DNA of 47,898 nucleotides from an uncultured Pelagibacteraceae bacterium (GCA_902611175.1 CACLYQ010000006.1:1-47898), one strand, 5' to 3'. Positions 8,076-19,538 are shown, numbered from the stretch's first letter. The notes: a model not told the origin generated them from the sequence alone. Made by a program: numbers and translations.

Positions 8076-9445
8076 ATGGAATTAATTACATAATCTTTAA
8101 CTTTATTTATATCATTTGATATAACTTCAAATTTTTCTTCTCTATCATAAACATATTTAAGACTATCTGGTAATTCTTCAGTTTTTGAGATGGCATCTTC
8201 TATTGCTTTTGGAAACTTACATGGGTGTGCTGTAGATAAAACAACACAATTTTGTTCTAGTCCAAGTTTTTTTGCAGCACCAATTCCAACTGCAGTATGT
8301 GGATCAACTACAACTTTATATTGTTTATTTATATCTTTTATCATTTGGATAGTTTCATTTTCATCTAACATTTCAGACGTAAAATTCTTTTTTATTTCAT
8401 CTAAGTCACTATTATCAATTTGATAAGTATTATTTTTTATCTTACTCATTACATCTTTTGTAACTTCTGAGTTACAGTCTTTAACATCGTATAAAAGTCT
8501 CTCAAAATTACTTGCTATCTGGATATCCATGCTGGGGGTATTTGTTTCCTCAACTTTCTTTTGAGAATAATCACCACCAGAAATTGCTCTATGAAGAATG
8601 TCATTTTTGTTTGTAGCTACAATAAGTTTATCAATTGGAAGTCCAAGTTTCTTTGCTAAATAACCAGCATAAATATCTCCAAAATTTCCAGTTGGGACAG
8701 AAAAAGACAGAGGCTGTCCACTTCCTATTTTAAAATAAGCATAAAAATAATAAACAGCTTGAGCAACAATTCTTGCCCAATTAATTGAATTAACACCTGA
8801 CATATTAATAGAGCTTGAGAATTTTTCATCATTAAACATTGCTTTAACTAAATTTTGACAGTCATCAAAGTTCCCCTCAATAGCAATATTGAATACATTT
8901 TTTTCTTCATGGATTGTCATCAGTCTTCTTTGCACTGGTGAAATTCTGTTATTTGGATGTAATACAAAAACATTTAAATTTTTTTTTCCTTTTAAAGCAT
9001 CAATAGCAGCTGCACCTGTATCTCCTGATGTTGCTACAATAATATTAATTTTTTTTTGCTCATTTCCTAAGTGATATTGATAGAAATTTCCTATTAATTG
9101 CATTGCAATATCTTTAAAAGCAAGAGTTGGGCCATGATAGAGTTCTAAGACTTTTAAATTTCCTAAATCAGAGATTTTTACAACATCTTCTGCTCTAAAA
9201 TTTGAGTAAGATTTTGATACTGTGGAAATTAACTCTTCCTTAGTCATAAAATCACCGATAAATGGGAAAATTATTTCGGCTGCTAATTCATAGTAATTAA
9301 GACTACTTAGTTTATTTAGTTCATCCTTACTAAGTGGTTTAATTGACTTTGGCACAAAAAGGCCTCCATCATCAGCTAAGCCTTTCAGAAATACGTTTTT
9401 AAATGAAAAATGATCTGAATTATTTCTAGTGCTTATATATTCCAT
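8072..9445 (-). CDS. thrC: Threonine synthase
   Basis: PLP enzyme converting O-phosphohomoserine to threonine. The 457-aa length and the N-terminal YISTRN start fit the long bacterial and fungal-type enzyme. The cofactor lysine is in GPTLAFKD (K111), and the phosphate-binding SGDTGAAA and VPTGNFGD segments follow. The gene overlaps its neighbours by a few bases on both sides: surf1 upstream (ATG inside the TGA context at 9443-9447) and the peroxiredoxin downstream. With thrB at 5510 the window holds both last steps of threonine synthesis, on opposite strands. Confidence 0.96.
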   Translation of the reverse strand: MEYISTRNNSDHFSFKNVFLKGLADDGGLFVPKSIKPLSKDELNKLSSLNYYELAAEIIFPFIGDFMTKEELISTVSKSYSNFRAEDVVKISDLGNLKVLELYHGPTLAFKDIAMQLIGNFYQYHLGNEQKKINIIVATSGDTGAAAIDALKGKKNLNVFVLHPNNRISPVQRRLMTIHEEKNVFNIAIEGNFDDCQNLVKAMFNDEKFSSSINMSGVNSINWARIVAQAVYYFYAYFKIGSGQPLSFSVPTGNFGDIYAGYLAKKLGLPIDKLIVATNKNDILHRAISGGDYSQKKVEETNTPSMDIQIASNFERLLYDVKDCNSEVTKDVMSKIKNNTYQIDNSDLDEIKKNFTSEMLDENETIQMIKDINKQYKVVVDPHTAVGIGAAKKLGLEQNCVVLSTAHPCKFPKAIEDAISKTEELPDSLKYVYDREEKFEVISNDINKVKDYVINSI

Positions 9446-10098
9446 CAGTAATTTTTTTTTCTAAAATATAAATATATTAAAAAAATGGAAACAGCTAATG
9501 AAAACCATGTAAGAGCATACTTTAAGTGGTTGTTTGAAATATTGGCTCCTATTTGTATTGACTTAGGATAAATTCCTTCCTGCTTGCTAATATTGTTTAT
9601 AATGAATGGAGAAAATTCTTTTCCCGTATAGGTCAATAAATCTTCATCTTTAAGGGTGAACCAGTAATTCTTATTTACGTCATTATCTGGCTTGAAATAA
9701 TTAAATTTACTTTTTAATTTTAAAACTCCCTCGAATTTACTTTCATTTGAAACATACTTTTTAGATTTAAGGTCTCTTGGAACCCAACCCCGATTTATTA
9801 AATAGCTTTTATTGTTAATACTTACTGGATTTATAATATCAAATCCTGGCTCTCCCTTTTCATTTAAGGAATATAGATAAATTATTTTTGAATTATCTAT
9901 TATTCCTTCAAATTTGATTTTTTTAAAGTTAATTGGATTACTTCCATTAAATTCTACTGGATCACTTTTTAAAGATTGGTCGATTGAATTTATTAAATCA
10001 AGCTTCCAATTTAGTCTAACAATTTGCCAAGTGCCTAATGCCAAAAAAACTAAAATAAAAAAGTATACAAAAATTGAAAAAGATAACTTATTTTTCAA
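9445..10098 (-). CDS. SURF1-family cytochrome oxidase assembly protein
   Basis: Inner-membrane protein helping insert heme a into oxidase subunit I. The 217 residues have the SURF1 layout: an N-terminal membrane helix (about 7-24), a periplasmic domain and a C-terminal helix (about 192-211). Family marks include LGTWQIVRLNWK after the first helix, the PVSINNKSYLINRGWVP block near the middle, and a C-terminal NNHLKYALTWFSLA stretch. It lies six bases downstream of the subunit III gene and overlaps thrC by three bases, consistent with its role in the cta operon. Confidence 0.92.
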   Translation of the reverse strand: MKNKLSFSIFVYFFILVFLALGTWQIVRLNWKLDLINSIDQSLKSDPVEFNGSNPINFKKIKFEGIIDNSKIIYLYSLNEKGEPGFDIINPVSINNKSYLINRGWVPRDLKSKKYVSNESKFEGVLKLKSKFNYFKPDNDVNKNYWFTLKDEDLLTYTGKEFSPFIINNISKQEGIYPKSIQIGANISNNHLKYALTWFSLAVSIFLIYLYFRKKNY

Positions 10099-10104
10099 GA
10101 ACTA

Positions 10105-10896
10105 TTAACTTCCCCAAATGTAAATAGCTGCAAATAAGAACAACCAGACAACGTCAACAAAGTGCCAGTACCAAGCAGCAGCTTCGAAACCAAAGTGATG
10201 CTCTTTAGTGAAGTGTCCTAATTTACCTCTCCATAAACAAACCGCTAAAAAGATAGTCCCAACTAATACATGGAAACCATGAAACCCTGTGGCCATATAG
10301 AATGTAGCACCATAAATGTGACCTGAAAAACTAAATGTAGCGTGTTGGTATTCGTATATTTGCAATAACGTAAAAAATGCTCCTAAAATTACTGTACAGA
10401 TTAGACCATTTATAAATCCTTTTCTATCATCCTCTAATAAAGAATGGTGTGCCCAAGTTACTGTTGTACCAGATAAAAGTAGGACAAGAGTATTTATAAG
10501 TGGGATGTCCCATGGATCAAAAGTTTCAATATCTTTTGGTGGCCATACATTTCCCATGAATTCATTTGGAAACAAACTTGCATCAAAGTATGCCCAAAAC
10601 CATGCAACAAAAAACATTACTTCAGAAGCAATAAATAATGTCATTCCATATCTATGATGAATTTGAACAACAGGTGTATGATGACCTTTGTGCTCAGCTT
10701 CGATTACAACATCTCTGAACCACATAAAGGCACAATAAATTATAAGTAAAAAACCTAAAACCATTGCCCACATAACTTTACTGTGAAAATAATAAACAGA
10801 TCCAACAGCTGTAACTAGTGTTGCTATAGATGTAGCTAGAGGCCAAGGACTAGGGTCAACTAAATGATAATCATGTTTTTGACCAGATGCAGACAT
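10105..10896 (-). CDS. ctaE: Cytochrome c oxidase subunit III
   Basis: Third core subunit of the aa3-type terminal oxidase, with seven membrane helices; it stabilises the proton-uptake path. The 263-aa protein contains the typical LVDPSPWPL start, WFRDVVIEAEHKGHHT, SEVMFFVAWFWAYF and the FHGFHVLVGTIFL and WYWHFVDVVWLFLF blocks of the family. It lies between ctaG (five-base gap) and surf1. Length and motifs are complete with no anomalies. Confidence 0.97.
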   Translation of the reverse strand: MSASGQKHDYHLVDPSPWPLATSIATLVTAVGSVYYFHSKVMWAMVLGFLLIIYCAFMWFRDVVIEAEHKGHHTPVVQIHHRYGMTLFIASEVMFFVAWFWAYFDASLFPNEFMGNVWPPKDIETFDPWDIPLINTLVLLLSGTTVTWAHHSLLEDDRKGFINGLICTVILGAFFTLLQIYEYQHATFSFSGHIYGATFYMATGFHGFHVLVGTIFLAVCLWRGKLGHFTKEHHFGFEAAAWYWHFVDVVWLFLFAAIYIWGS

Positions 10897-10901
10897 TTAT
10901 T

Positions 10902-11450
10902 TTAACTCTCTTTTTTTTCGTTTTTATAATATTCAGATGAGAAAAAAGTATATGACATAGTAACATCTTCAACTCTAGATGTTTTTGGATCATTTACTAA
11001 TTCTGGATCTAAGTAGAATACTAGGGTGTAACTTGCCTTTTCCCCTGGATCTAGTGTTTGTTTTTCAAAGCAAAAACAGCCTAATTTATTAAAATATGCT
11101 CCAAATGATGATGGAGAAACATTATATGTAGCTACAGCAGATGAAATTTCATCTCCCGTGTTTTCCACTTCAAATTTAATTCTGTATACCTTGCCTGGCT
11201 GAACATCCATTGTTTTTTGATCAACATCAAAATTCCAATCAAGAGCACTGTTAACGTTGGTATCTAACCTTACATTTATTTTTTTATCTAAAACTATATT
11301 AGGAGCCTCTTTGGATATTTGTGTTGTTCCACCAAAGCCAGTTACTCTGCAAAATAAATCATACAAAGGCACAGCTGCAAAAGATAATCCCAACATAAAG
11401 ACAAAAATTCCTGCTAGAATTAGTGGAGTTAAAGTATTTTTTTTAATCAT
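10902..11450 (-). CDS. ctaG: Cox11/CtaG copper chaperone for oxidase
   Basis: Membrane-anchored periplasmic protein delivering copper to the CuB centre of subunit I. One N-terminal helix (about 10-28) is followed by the conserved VPLYDLFCRVTGFGGT segment (Cys34) and the Cox11 copper motif CFCF (C125 and C127). The 182-aa length is normal. The start codon overlaps the stop of the 41-aa gene upstream, and subunit III follows after five bases. All signs point to a working assembly factor in the oxidase operon. Confidence 0.96.
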   Translation of the reverse strand: MIKKNTLTPLILAGIFVFMLGLSFAAVPLYDLFCRVTGFGGTTQISKEAPNIVLDKKINVRLDTNVNSALDWNFDVDQKTMDVQPGKVYRIKFEVENTGDEISSAVATYNVSPSSFGAYFNKLGCFCFEKQTLDPGEKASYTLVFYLDPELVNDPKTSRVEDVTMSYTFFSSEYYKNEKKES

Positions 11451-11572
11451 AGAGGTCTTTCAAATACTCCAATATTAAATAGTGTGAAAATGAATAAGAA
11501 AACTATGAATGCAACCAAACCAACTGCTGTCCATAAATTTTTCTTTTTTAATTTTTGATCTTTGACTATCAT
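11447..11572 (-). CDS. 41-aa membrane protein, CoxF-like
   Basis: Between ctaB and ctaG an ATG at 11570-11572 overlaps the ctaB stop (ATGA), and the frame ends in a TGA that overlaps the ctaG start in the same way. The 41 residues begin with a basic stretch MIVKDQKLKKKN and continue into one membrane helix (about 14-33) ending FERPL. Alphaproteobacterial oxidase operons often carry a tiny one-helix gene (CoxF) at exactly this place, so I assign it by position and shape. It is probably an assembly helper or accessory subunit; the sequence alone does not prove membership. Confidence 0.78.
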   Translation of the reverse strand: MIVKDQKLKKKNLWTAVGLVAFIVFLFIFTLFNIGVFERPL

Positions 11573-12477
11573 AAAACTTTATCCACTAAGAAAAAAACAA
11601 ATATTAAAAATAAGTAAATAATTGAATAGCTGAAAATATGTCTAGCTTTCTTTATATTAAATTTTCCAACTTTATAGTTGTAAAGCTGGAAACAAATTAA
11701 ATTATAATAAAATGTAAGTAGTAAGCTAAGTGTTAAGAATACTTCACCAACAAATCCAATGTAATATGGGAAAACAATTGTAGGTATCATTAGCAAAGAA
11801 TAAATTAGGATATTCTTTTTAGTATCCTGAATTCCATTAGTTACTGGAAGCATTGGAATACCTGCTTTTTTATAATCATCAGCTTTGTATAAGCTTAATG
11901 CCCAAAAGTGTGACGGTGTCCAAAAGAAAATTATTAAGAAAAAAGCAATAGACTCCAATGAAATAGAATTTGTTGCTATTGCCCATCCAATTACTGGTGG
12001 TAAAGCTCCTGACGCTCCACCTATAACAATATTTTGTGGAGTTTTTCTTTTTAACCAGATTGTATAAACAAATACATAAAATAATATTGTAAACAATAAT
12101 AGAGATGCTGATAAAGCATTTGTAACAAAGTATAAGCTCACAACTGAAACAACTGCCATAGATGTTCCAAAATATAATGCTTGGTTTCTATTCAGCTTTC
12201 CTCTTGGAATTGGACGCAGGCAAGTTCTAGACATTAATTTATCTAAGTCAGCTTCATACCACATGTTAAGTGCTCCCGCTGCTCCAGCGCCAAAGGCTAC
12301 AATTAATATTCCAATAACTGATTGTTGAAATGAACCTGAAGTAGGAGCTGTTAATAGACCAACTGCACATGTGAAAATAACAAGAGACATTACTCTTGGT
12401 TTCATTAACTTTAATAATTCAGTAATAATACCTAGTTCGTAATATGATTTTTTTACTTTAGAATACGTCATAGCCAT
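11569..12477 (-). CDS. ctaB: Protoheme IX farnesyltransferase (heme O synthase)
   Basis: UbiA-type membrane prenyltransferase that adds farnesyl to heme b, giving heme O on the way to heme A. The 302-aa protein has about nine hydrophobic helices. The first substrate motif NMWYEADLDKLMSRT (about 76-90), followed by RPIPRGK, is diagnostic, and a WTPSHFWALSLYKADDYKKAG segment carries the second site. A second ATG two codons in is an equally possible start. It sits between ctaD and the small CoxF-like gene. It draws on the same isoprenoid pool that IspH supplies. Confidence 0.96.
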   Translation of the reverse strand: MAMTYSKVKKSYYELGIITELLKLMKPRVMSLVIFTCAVGLLTAPTSGSFQQSVIGILIVAFGAGAAGALNMWYEADLDKLMSRTCLRPIPRGKLNRNQALYFGTSMAVVSVVSLYFVTNALSASLLLFTILFYVFVYTIWLKRKTPQNIVIGGASGALPPVIGWAIATNSISLESIAFFLIIFFWTPSHFWALSLYKADDYKKAGIPMLPVTNGIQDTKKNILIYSLLMIPTIVFPYYIGFVGEVFLTLSLLLTFYYNLICFQLYNYKVGKFNIKKARHIFSYSIIYLFLIFVFFLVDKVL

Positions 12478-12503
12478 TTTAATTTTTATATCTTAAGACG
12501 TTA

Positions 12504-14953
<2,450 letters not shown>

Positions 14954-14977
14954 TTGTTTTCTATATAGATTGAAAAT

Positions 14978-15009
14978 ATTATAAAAAATACTAGAGAATT
15001 CGCGACAAT
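14978..15009 (-). promoter_or_regulatory. Possible promoter for the oxidase operon
   Basis: On the minus strand TATAAT lies at 14983-14978, about 25 bases before the chosen ctaC start, with a TTGTCG at 15009-15004 upstream. The 20-base spacing is longer than ideal, so only the -10 box is persuasive. The 59-base gap between rsmE and ctaC would otherwise be unusually large for this block. Confidence 0.3.
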
Positions 15010-15012
15010 TTA

Positions 15013-15711
15013 TCAATTTTGCAAATAATTAATCACAGATAACGCGGATATAACCGCAGTTTCAGACCTTAAAATGTGATCACTTAGTTTTATCGATTGA
15101 GACCCTTTAAAGTTTAGAATCTTTTTAATTTCACCGGCTGAATAATCCCCTTCAGGACCAATTAAAAGACAATTTGGTTTTGAATTAGAAATTTTAATTT
15201 TTTTATTATTCGTATTTAAATCTCCAAAAATTAAATTCATATCTAAATTGTTAGACAGGAATTTATCTAATGATTGAGGTTTTTCAATTGAAGGAATATT
15301 TATTCTATTACTTTGCTCACACGACTCTATAATTATTTTATTTAATCTCTCATTATTTACTTTTCTAACAATTGTCCTTTCAGAAATAATTGGTAAAAAT
15401 TTTGTTGCTCCAAGCTCAGTTGCTTTTTGTATCATGAAGTTAAAATAATTTGATTTAATGGGTGAGAAGGCTAACCAGATTTCTTGCTCTTTATCTTTTT
15501 GTCTTAATTGTTCAACAACCTTGAAATTTAAGCTGCTTTTTGAAATTTCAGTTACAATTGACTTCCATTCCCCAGATTTATTAAAAACTGAAAAGGTCTC
15601 TCCTTGTTTAATCCTCATTACTTTCAATAAATAATGTGACTGAGACTTACTTAAATTAGTTTCTAAATTAATTGATAATTTTTCTGGATAAAATATTCTA
15701 ATATTGCTCAT
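15013..15711 (-). CDS. rsmE: 16S rRNA m3U1498 methyltransferase RsmE
   Basis: SPOUT-class enzyme that methylates N3 of U1498 in 16S rRNA with S-adenosylmethionine. The 232-aa protein has an N-terminal PUA-like domain (ESQSHYLLKVMR-type segment around 23-35) and the C-terminal knot with LLIGPEGDYSAGE and LSDHILRSETAVISAL, the SAM-binding signatures. The middle ATELGATKFLPI block is also typical. It starts only 17 bases from the divergent HAD gene, so its promoter must reach into that gene or be very compact. Confidence 0.95.
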   Translation of the reverse strand: MSNIRIFYPEKLSINLETNLSKSQSHYLLKVMRIKQGETFSVFNKSGEWKSIVTEISKSSLNFKVVEQLRQKDKEQEIWLAFSPIKSNYFNFMIQKATELGATKFLPIISERTIVRKVNNERLNKIIIESCEQSNRINIPSIEKPQSLDKFLSNNLDMNLIFGDLNTNNKKIKISNSKPNCLLIGPEGDYSAGEIKKILNFKGSQSIKLSDHILRSETAVISALSVINYLQN

Positions 15712-15728
15712 TATATTTAAATTAATTT

Positions 15729-16391
15729 ATGAAAAAAATTAAAGCAATCATATTTGATGCATACGGCACCCTATTTGATGTTAATTCTGCAGCTGAAAAA
15801 TGTAAGGAAAAATTAGGAGATAAATGGGAAGGATTTGCTAATTATTGGAGAACTACACAGCTTGAATATACTTGGCTTAGAAGTTTAATGAGAAGACACA
15901 AAGATTTTTGGCAAATCACTGAAGATAGTTTGGATAAATCTATGGATTTTTACAATATTGATAATTCAATGAGATCAGAACTATTAAATTTATATAAAGT
16001 GCTTTCACCATTTACAGAAGTCGTGGATGCTTTAAAAAAATTAAAACAATCAAATTATAAATTAGCAATTCTATCAAATGGTACACCTGACCTTTTAAAT
16101 GAACTTGTAATTAGCAATCAATTAAAAGATATTTTTGATGATATTTTTTCTGCAGAAGAAGCTGGTATTTTTAAACCAGATTCAAAAGTATACGATCTTC
16201 CAATAAATAAATATAATATTGAAAAGAATGAAGTTTTATTCTTAAGTGCTAATACATGGGATGTTTCTGGTGCAGGGAATTATGGATACAGCACAGTTTG
16301 GGTGAATAGAAATAATAATATTTTTGATAAATTAGATTTTGAACCTAACCAACAAATAAGTAATTTATCAGAATTGCTTGATTTAATTTAG
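15729..16391 (+). CDS. Haloacid dehalogenase type II (HAD hydrolase)
   Basis: HAD-fold enzyme resembling L-2-haloacid dehalogenase, which replaces halogen by hydroxyl via an aspartyl ester. The whole catalytic set of that subfamily can be placed: D10 and T14 in FDAYGTLFD, R41, S116-N117 in LSNG, K149 in FKPD, Y155, and N175 and D178 in SANTWDVSGAG. The length of 220 aa fits. The Asn-x-x-Asp pair instead of the usual Asp-Asp is what separates dehalogenases from HAD phosphatases, so a true dehalogenase or close relative is likely; the natural substrate is not visible. Pirin and quinone reductase genes follow on the same strand. Confidence 0.9.
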   Translation: MKKIKAIIFDAYGTLFDVNSAAEKCKEKLGDKWEGFANYWRTTQLEYTWLRSLMRRHKDFWQITEDSLDKSMDFYNIDNSMRSELLNLYKVLSPFTEVVDALKKLKQSNYKLAILSNGTPDLLNELVISNQLKDIFDDIFSAEEAGIFKPDSKVYDLPINKYNIEKNEVLFLSANTWDVSGAGNYGYSTVWVNRNNNIFDKLDFEPNQQISNLSELLDLI

Positions 16392-16402
16392 ATATATCCT
16401 AT

Positions 16403-17248
16403 ATGAACAACATGATAAATATTGAAGTAGAAAAAATTATAGATCCAACACCAGCATCAGATGGTGCAGGAGTTAAATTAAAAAGAAGTATTGGCGTTGA
16501 ACCAAATTATTATGATCCTTTTTTAATGTTAGATGAATTTGGATCAGAAAATAAAGATGATTATATTGCAGGCTTTCCTCCTCATCCACACAGAGGAATT
16601 GAAACAGTTACATACATGTTAGCTGGGAGTTTCGAACATAAAGATAGTACAGGAGGTCAAGGAAAAATGACTGCTGGAGATGTCCAGTGGATGAAAACTG
16701 GTAGTGGAATAATTCATTCTGAAATGCCAGCTATGAACGATGGAAAACTTCATGGTTTTCAATTATGGATTAATATGCCTGCTAGCGAAAAGATGAGCAA
16801 ACCAGAATACAATTATATAGACTCTGATAAAATGAGCACACATAAAGATGAAGATAAATTTGTAAAAGTAATAGCTGGAAAGTTTGAAAATTCCGAAGGT
16901 CCAATAAAAAAACACAATGTAGATCCAATTTATTTTGATGTAGAATTAAATGAAAGTAAAACTTTTAATCATCAAGTTCCACCCACACACAATTCATTCA
17001 TATATTTAATTGAAGGTGAGATAGAAATTGGAAACAATAAACATGAAAGTGTTAAAGACTCTACTTTAATTTTATTATCTAGAGGTGAAAACTTGAAAGT
17101 AACCGCTTTAACAAACGCTAAATTTTTACTAATATCTGGAAAACCGATAGGAGAACAGATTGCAAGAGGTGGCCCATTCGTCATGAATACCAAACAAGAA
17201 ATACTTCAAGCAATTGATGATTACCATAATGGTAATTTCGTAAAGTAA
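16403..17248 (+). CDS. Pirin family protein
   Basis: Bicupin iron protein. The N-terminal cupin has the metal ligands HPHRGIE (H61, H63) and GIIHSEMP (H105, E107), with the GDVQWMKTGSG strand before the latter. The C-terminal cupin (about 165-235) is followed by the typical GGPFVMNTKQEI end. The 281-aa length is normal. Bacterial pirins include quercetin dioxygenases and modulators of metabolic enzymes; which applies cannot be read from sequence. ATGs at 16403 and 16412 are both possible. It lies 11 bases after the HAD gene and two before the oxidoreductase, so probably one operon. Confidence 0.93.
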   Translation: MNNMINIEVEKIIDPTPASDGAGVKLKRSIGVEPNYYDPFLMLDEFGSENKDDYIAGFPPHPHRGIETVTYMLAGSFEHKDSTGGQGKMTAGDVQWMKTGSGIIHSEMPAMNDGKLHGFQLWINMPASEKMSKPEYNYIDSDKMSTHKDEDKFVKVIAGKFENSEGPIKKHNVDPIYFDVELNESKTFNHQVPPTHNSFIYLIEGEIEIGNNKHESVKDSTLILLSRGENLKVTALTNAKFLLISGKPIGEQIARGGPFVMNTKQEILQAIDDYHNGNFVK

Positions 17249-17250
17249 AT

Positions 17251-18222
17251 ATGAAAGCTATAAGATTTGAAAAGTTTGGAGGTCCAGAAGTCTTAGAATA
17301 CAAGGATATTGAAATTGGTAAACCTGGTCCAAAGGAAGTTCTAGTTAAAAATTTGTCAGTTGGACTTAATTATATTGATGTTTACCATCGAACAGGTTTG
17401 TATCCGATTGAATTACCTAGTGGACTTGGATTAGAAGCATCTGGAGTAGTAGAAGAAATTGGCTCAGAAGTAAGTCTTTTTAAAGTTGGAGATCGAGTAA
17501 GTCATGCATCTGCTCCAATAAGTGGATACTCAGAAAAACAAATAATGCCAGAAGAAAAATTAGTCATGGTGCCAGAAGGTATTTCGGATGAAATAGCTTC
17601 CTGCATTTTATTGAAAGGAATAACATCAGAATATTTATTACATAGGTCATATGCTGTAAAAAAAGGAGATAAAGTTTTATTTCATGCTGCAGCTGGTGGT
17701 GTTGGTCAAATATTATGTCAGTGGGCTAATGCTTTAGGATGTGAAGTCATTGGAACAGTAGGATCTAAAGAAAAAGTTGAAATAGCAAAAAAAAACGGGT
17801 GTCATCATGTCATCAATTATACAGATCATAATTTTGTGGAAGAAGTTGAAAAAATAGTAGGTAAAAACGGAATAGATGTTGTCTATGATGGTGTTGGAGC
17901 AAAAACTTTTGAGGGATCAATAGAATGTTTAAAAATTAGAGGGATGATGGTGGCATTTGGAAATGCATCTGGATATGTTCACACTATAGATGTCAAAAAA
18001 CATATAAATACAAAAGGTCTTTTTTTTACTAGACCGTCAATAATGCATTATACAATTACAAGAGATGAATTAGAAAAATCTGCTAGATTGGTTTTTGATG
18101 CAGTTCTCTCGGGAAAAATAAAAATTGAAGTTTCTAAAAGATATAAATTAAGTGAAGCTAAACAAGCTCACATAGATTTAGAGAATAGGGTTTTAACAGG
18201 ACCAGCAGTTATTATTCCTTAA
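17251..18222 (+). CDS. NADPH:quinone oxidoreductase, zinc-free MDR family
   Basis: Reduces quinones or related enones with NADPH. The 323-aa protein shows the quinone-oxidoreductase pattern: N-terminal GroES-like fold with GLNYIDVYHRTGLYP, the AAAGGVG nucleotide loop at 146-152, and YDGVGAKTF further on. The zinc ligands of alcohol dehydrogenases are missing, as expected in this subfamily. It is the last gene of the HAD-pirin-reductase group. Its 3' end overlaps the convergent DUF2721 gene by 11 bases, so no terminator fits between them. Confidence 0.93.
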   Translation: MKAIRFEKFGGPEVLEYKDIEIGKPGPKEVLVKNLSVGLNYIDVYHRTGLYPIELPSGLGLEASGVVEEIGSEVSLFKVGDRVSHASAPISGYSEKQIMPEEKLVMVPEGISDEIASCILLKGITSEYLLHRSYAVKKGDKVLFHAAAGGVGQILCQWANALGCEVIGTVGSKEKVEIAKKNGCHHVINYTDHNFVEEVEKIVGKNGIDVVYDGVGAKTFEGSIECLKIRGMMVAFGNASGYVHTIDVKKHINTKGLFFTRPSIMHYTITRDELEKSARLVFDAVLSGKIKIEVSKRYKLSEAKQAHIDLENRVLTGPAVIIP

Positions 18223-18619
18223 ATTGATCATCCATATCTGAAAGATGAAGTCTTAACGCTCTAGTAGAGATTTGTATTTCTCTTATAAAAAATATTATTG
18301 ATATCATCATCGATAAACAACAAGAACCAAAAATTATTCTAGCCAAAAAATATGTCTCTAAATAAAGAGCAAAAACAGTAAGCATATTAAATAAAAAACC
18401 AAATGCTGCAAAAAGTATAGTAATCCTTAAATTTTTTACTCTATCATTTAAGTTAATTAACTGCTGCTTCCACTCTGGTGGAGTATGCTTTTCAAAAACA
18501 TATTCGTCGTGTATTTTTCTTATCAAACCACTTAATGTATGAAATCTGTTACTATAAACAGCCATAATAAGAGGAATGGCCGGAAACATTAATGCGGTAA
18601 CAGTGTAATCAATATTCAT
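18212..18619 (-). CDS. DUF2721 family membrane protein
   Basis: The 135-aa protein has an N-terminal hydrophobic segment (about 5-23), a conserved soluble stretch NRFHTLSGLIRKIHDEY, then two more helices (about 67-86 and 90-111) and a polar end. The arrangement, and the RxxxLxxxIR-type stretch after the first helix, match DUF2721 proteins, whose function is unknown. It is transcribed away from ubiA with a 49-base gap and runs into the oxidoreductase gene at its 3' end. No partner is suggested by context. Confidence 0.8.
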   Translation of the reverse strand: MNIDYTVTALMFPAIPLIMAVYSNRFHTLSGLIRKIHDEYVFEKHTPPEWKQQLINLNDRVKNLRITILFAAFGFLFNMLTVFALYLETYFLARIIFGSCCLSMMISIIFFIREIQISTRALRLHLSDMDDQFKE

Positions 18620-18668
18620 GCGAATCAGTTTGATTATGAATCTACGCTTTGTTATTTACAAGTAAATT

Positions 18669-19538
18669 ATGTCTGAAAAGGTTAAAATTTTTATTGAATT
18701 AACAAGACTTAATAAACCAATTGGTTTCATGCTTCTATTTTGGCCATGCGTTTGGGGTTTAACAATTTCATATGATTTTTCTCTTTCTTTAAATACTTAT
18801 TTTATTTATGCTTTTTTATTTTTTTCTGGATCTGTTCTCATGAGATCGGCAGGATGTATTGTTAACGATATAAGTGATAAAAAAATTGATAAGTTGGTCG
18901 AAAGAACAAAAAATAGACCAATCGCGTCAGAAAAAATTTCAGTATTCAATGCTGCAATATATGCTGCAATTTTATGTTTAATTGCGTTTTTAGTTTTGAT
19001 AAATTTTAATAAATTTACTATTTATATGGCTCTTCTTTCAATGCCATTAGCTTTTACATATCCATTGATGAAAAGATTTACTTACTGGCCTCAACTTTTT
19101 TTAGGTATTACTTTTAATTACGGTCTGGTTTTGGCATGGATATCCATTCAAAATGAAGTTTCTATTATACCAATTATATTTTATTTAGGAGCCACATTTT
19201 GGACATTAGGTTACGACACAATATATGGATATCAAGATATTAATGATGATGAAATAATTGGAGTTAAATCAACATCGATTAAATTTAAAAATAACCCAAA
19301 AAAATTTATATCGTTTTGTTACATTATATTTTTAATATCATTGTTTCTTGTTGGTTATAAAATGAATTTTAATTATTTATATTACATTGCTTTAATAGTG
19401 CCTTTAACTCATTTATTAATTTTTCAATCTCTTAAATTGAAAACTGAAAGTGGGAATGACTGCTTAGCAAAATTTAAAAGCAACAATCTTTTGGGTCTTA
19501 TTATTCTAATAATTTTGTTAGTAGGAAAATTAACTTAA
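18669..19538 (+). CDS. ubiA: 4-hydroxybenzoate polyprenyltransferase UbiA
   Basis: Membrane enzyme attaching the polyprenyl tail to 4-hydroxybenzoate in ubiquinone synthesis. The two Asp-rich sites are NDISDKKIDKLVERTKNRPIAS (about 67-88) and YDTIYGYQDINDDEIIGVKS (about 182-201). The start PIGFMLLFWPCVWGL is typical of UbiA. At 289 aa with eight or nine helices it is complete. Its stop overlaps msbA by one base (TAATG). It is the first gene of a five-gene envelope operon, linking quinone and lipid A synthesis. Confidence 0.95.
   Translation: MSEKVKIFIELTRLNKPIGFMLLFWPCVWGLTISYDFSLSLNTYFIYAFLFFSGSVLMRSAGCIVNDISDKKIDKLVERTKNRPIASEKISVFNAAIYAAILCLIAFLVLINFNKFTIYMALLSMPLAFTYPLMKRFTYWPQLFLGITFNYGLVLAWISIQNEVSIIPIIFYLGATFWTLGYDTIYGYQDINDDEIIGVKSTSIKFKNNPKKFISFCYIIFLISLFLVGYKMNFNYLYYIALIVPLTHLLIFQSLKLKTESGNDCLAKFKSNNLLGLIILIILLVGKLT

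Noticed and set aside
14954-15016. Upstream start for ctaC
   Set aside because: It would place 21 residues before a clear signal peptide and overlap the rsmE end; the ATG at 14953 gives a standard subunit II.
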